Shown one piece after another: positions 63,570 to 64,000 of a DNA stretch of 64,000 nt. The translations under genes were made by a program, and so were the position numbers. The stretch comes from Flavobacteriaceae bacterium (lineage in GTDB: Bacteria; Bacteroidota; Bacteroidia; Flavobacteriales; Flavobacteriaceae), in assembly GCA_031277535.1 (NCBI GenBank), contig JAITMD010000008.1, positions 124,001 through 188,000 of the forward strand, in the 5' to 3' direction. The stretch's first letter is position 1. Each line of letters opens with the position of its first letter. The notes beneath the pieces were generated by a model, which was given only the letters and a program-made list of their open reading frames with translations, did no database searches and had not been told where the DNA came from.

Positions 63570-64000
63570 CTATATCTCAATTGTAAAAGTAGTTCCTTTC
63601 CCCTCTACAGACTCTACTGTGATAGTTCCTCTGTGCAAAGTGATAATCTTTTTGGTCAAAGGAAGACCGATTCCATTGCCCTCCTTATACATTTGATTTT
63701 TTCCTCTAAAAAAGGGAGTAAATATATGTTTTAAATCCTCTTCTATTATCCCTACTCCTGTATCGGAAATACGTATGCGTACTTTTCCTCTGCGGTTGTC
63801 CAGCATAATTTGACATTGCTCATTGTCTGAATACTTACACGCGTTTTCTAACACATTCAACAAAGCTACTTCCAATAAATAGGGATTTCCATTAACCACA
63901 ACATCATCTTCACTCTCAATTTGTTCATCTATTAAAAAGTTAAACTTATACCCTTGATTTGAGCGTTGTAATTTTTGACAAGCATCCAATATTACCTCAT
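63570..64000 (-). CDS. Sensor histidine kinase, C-terminal part (cut by window edge)
   Basis: The 3' end of a two-component histidine kinase gene; the reading frame is open to the window edge (64000). It shows the whole HATPase catalytic domain: N-box NVLENACKYSDN, G1 box ISDTGVGI, F-box FTPFFRG, and G2 box GNGIGLPLTKKII. The dimerisation and sensing parts are outside the window. Its partner regulator is not here. It lies upstream of mgtC on the same strand but is separated by two terminators, so a link to metal sensing is only a possibility. Confidence 0.93.
   Translation of the reverse strand, partial: EVILDACQKLQRSNQGYKFNFLIDEQIESEDDVVVNGNPYLLEVALLNVLENACKYSDNEQCQIMLDNRRGKVRIRISDTGVGIIEEDLKHIFTPFFRGKNQMYKEGNGIGLPLTKKIITLHRGTITVESVEGKGTTFTIEI

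Overview
The window is a chromosomal segment of a low-G+C (visually about one third) member of the Bacteroidota. Family Flavobacteriaceae is the best fit, and a Myroides-like genus is my guess. The evidence is a PorZ-like component of the type IX secretion system, a DUF4270 lipoprotein, a PafA-type phosphatase, an SDR-type threonine dehydrogenase, a separate atpD-atpC pair, and repeated matches to the Bacteroidota -7 promoter box TAnnTTTG. Genes are dense on both strands, and most intergenic gaps hold hairpin terminators. I see no insertion sequence, prophage, CRISPR array or rRNA operon. One tRNA gene (Asn) is present.

Layout. 0-13 kb, mostly minus strand: patatin/outer-membrane esterase with uvrC, a PhoD-type phosphatase, unknown secreted proteins, 5-formyl-THF cyclo-ligase with an aspartoacylase-like hydrolase, a Wzx-type flippase and an RsiV-like lipoprotein. 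13.6-21.3 kb, plus strand: porZ-recO, ileS with a dksA-like gene, then lspA. 21.7-28 kb: M48 protease, a phosphoethanolamine-transferase-like enzyme, a DUF421 protein, a DUF4139 protein and radA. 28.3-35 kb: panC-panD with a UPF0104 membrane protein, divergent from a truncated starch-synthase-like gene, DUF4270 and glmS. 35-37 kb: atpD-atpC. 37.4-41.3 kb: tRNA-Asn, a TRIC-type channel, an aldehyde dehydrogenase, three tiny membrane proteins and threonine dehydrogenase. 41.6-50.5 kb: a lipoprotein, mfd, an M16 protease and a PafA-type phosphatase. 50.8-54.3 kb, plus strand: a Crp-like regulator, a Ca2+/H+ antiporter-like protein, a deoxyhypusine-synthase-like protein and a HAD hydrolase. 54.4-64 kb, minus strand: a heavy-metal RND efflux system (adaptor, pump, TolC, barrel), mgtE, mgtC and the 3' end of a histidine kinase gene.

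Most genes are conserved housekeeping genes: DNA repair (uvrC, recO, radA, mfd), cofactor synthesis (panC, panD, formyl-THF cyclo-ligase), envelope sugar supply (glmS), ATP synthesis and lipoprotein maturation. A second theme is metals: divalent-cation RND efflux sits next to two Mg2+-related genes, and the mgtC start codon lies at the base of a perfect hairpin.

Points most worth a second look: the isoleucyl-tRNA synthetase carries GIHH where the HxGH signature belongs; the deoxyhypusine-synthase-like protein has no lysine at the catalytic position; a roughly 95-nt array of 11-nt direct and inverted repeats lies in the largest gene-poor gap; and a hairpin overlaps the mgtC start. Everything here is read by eye without database searches.
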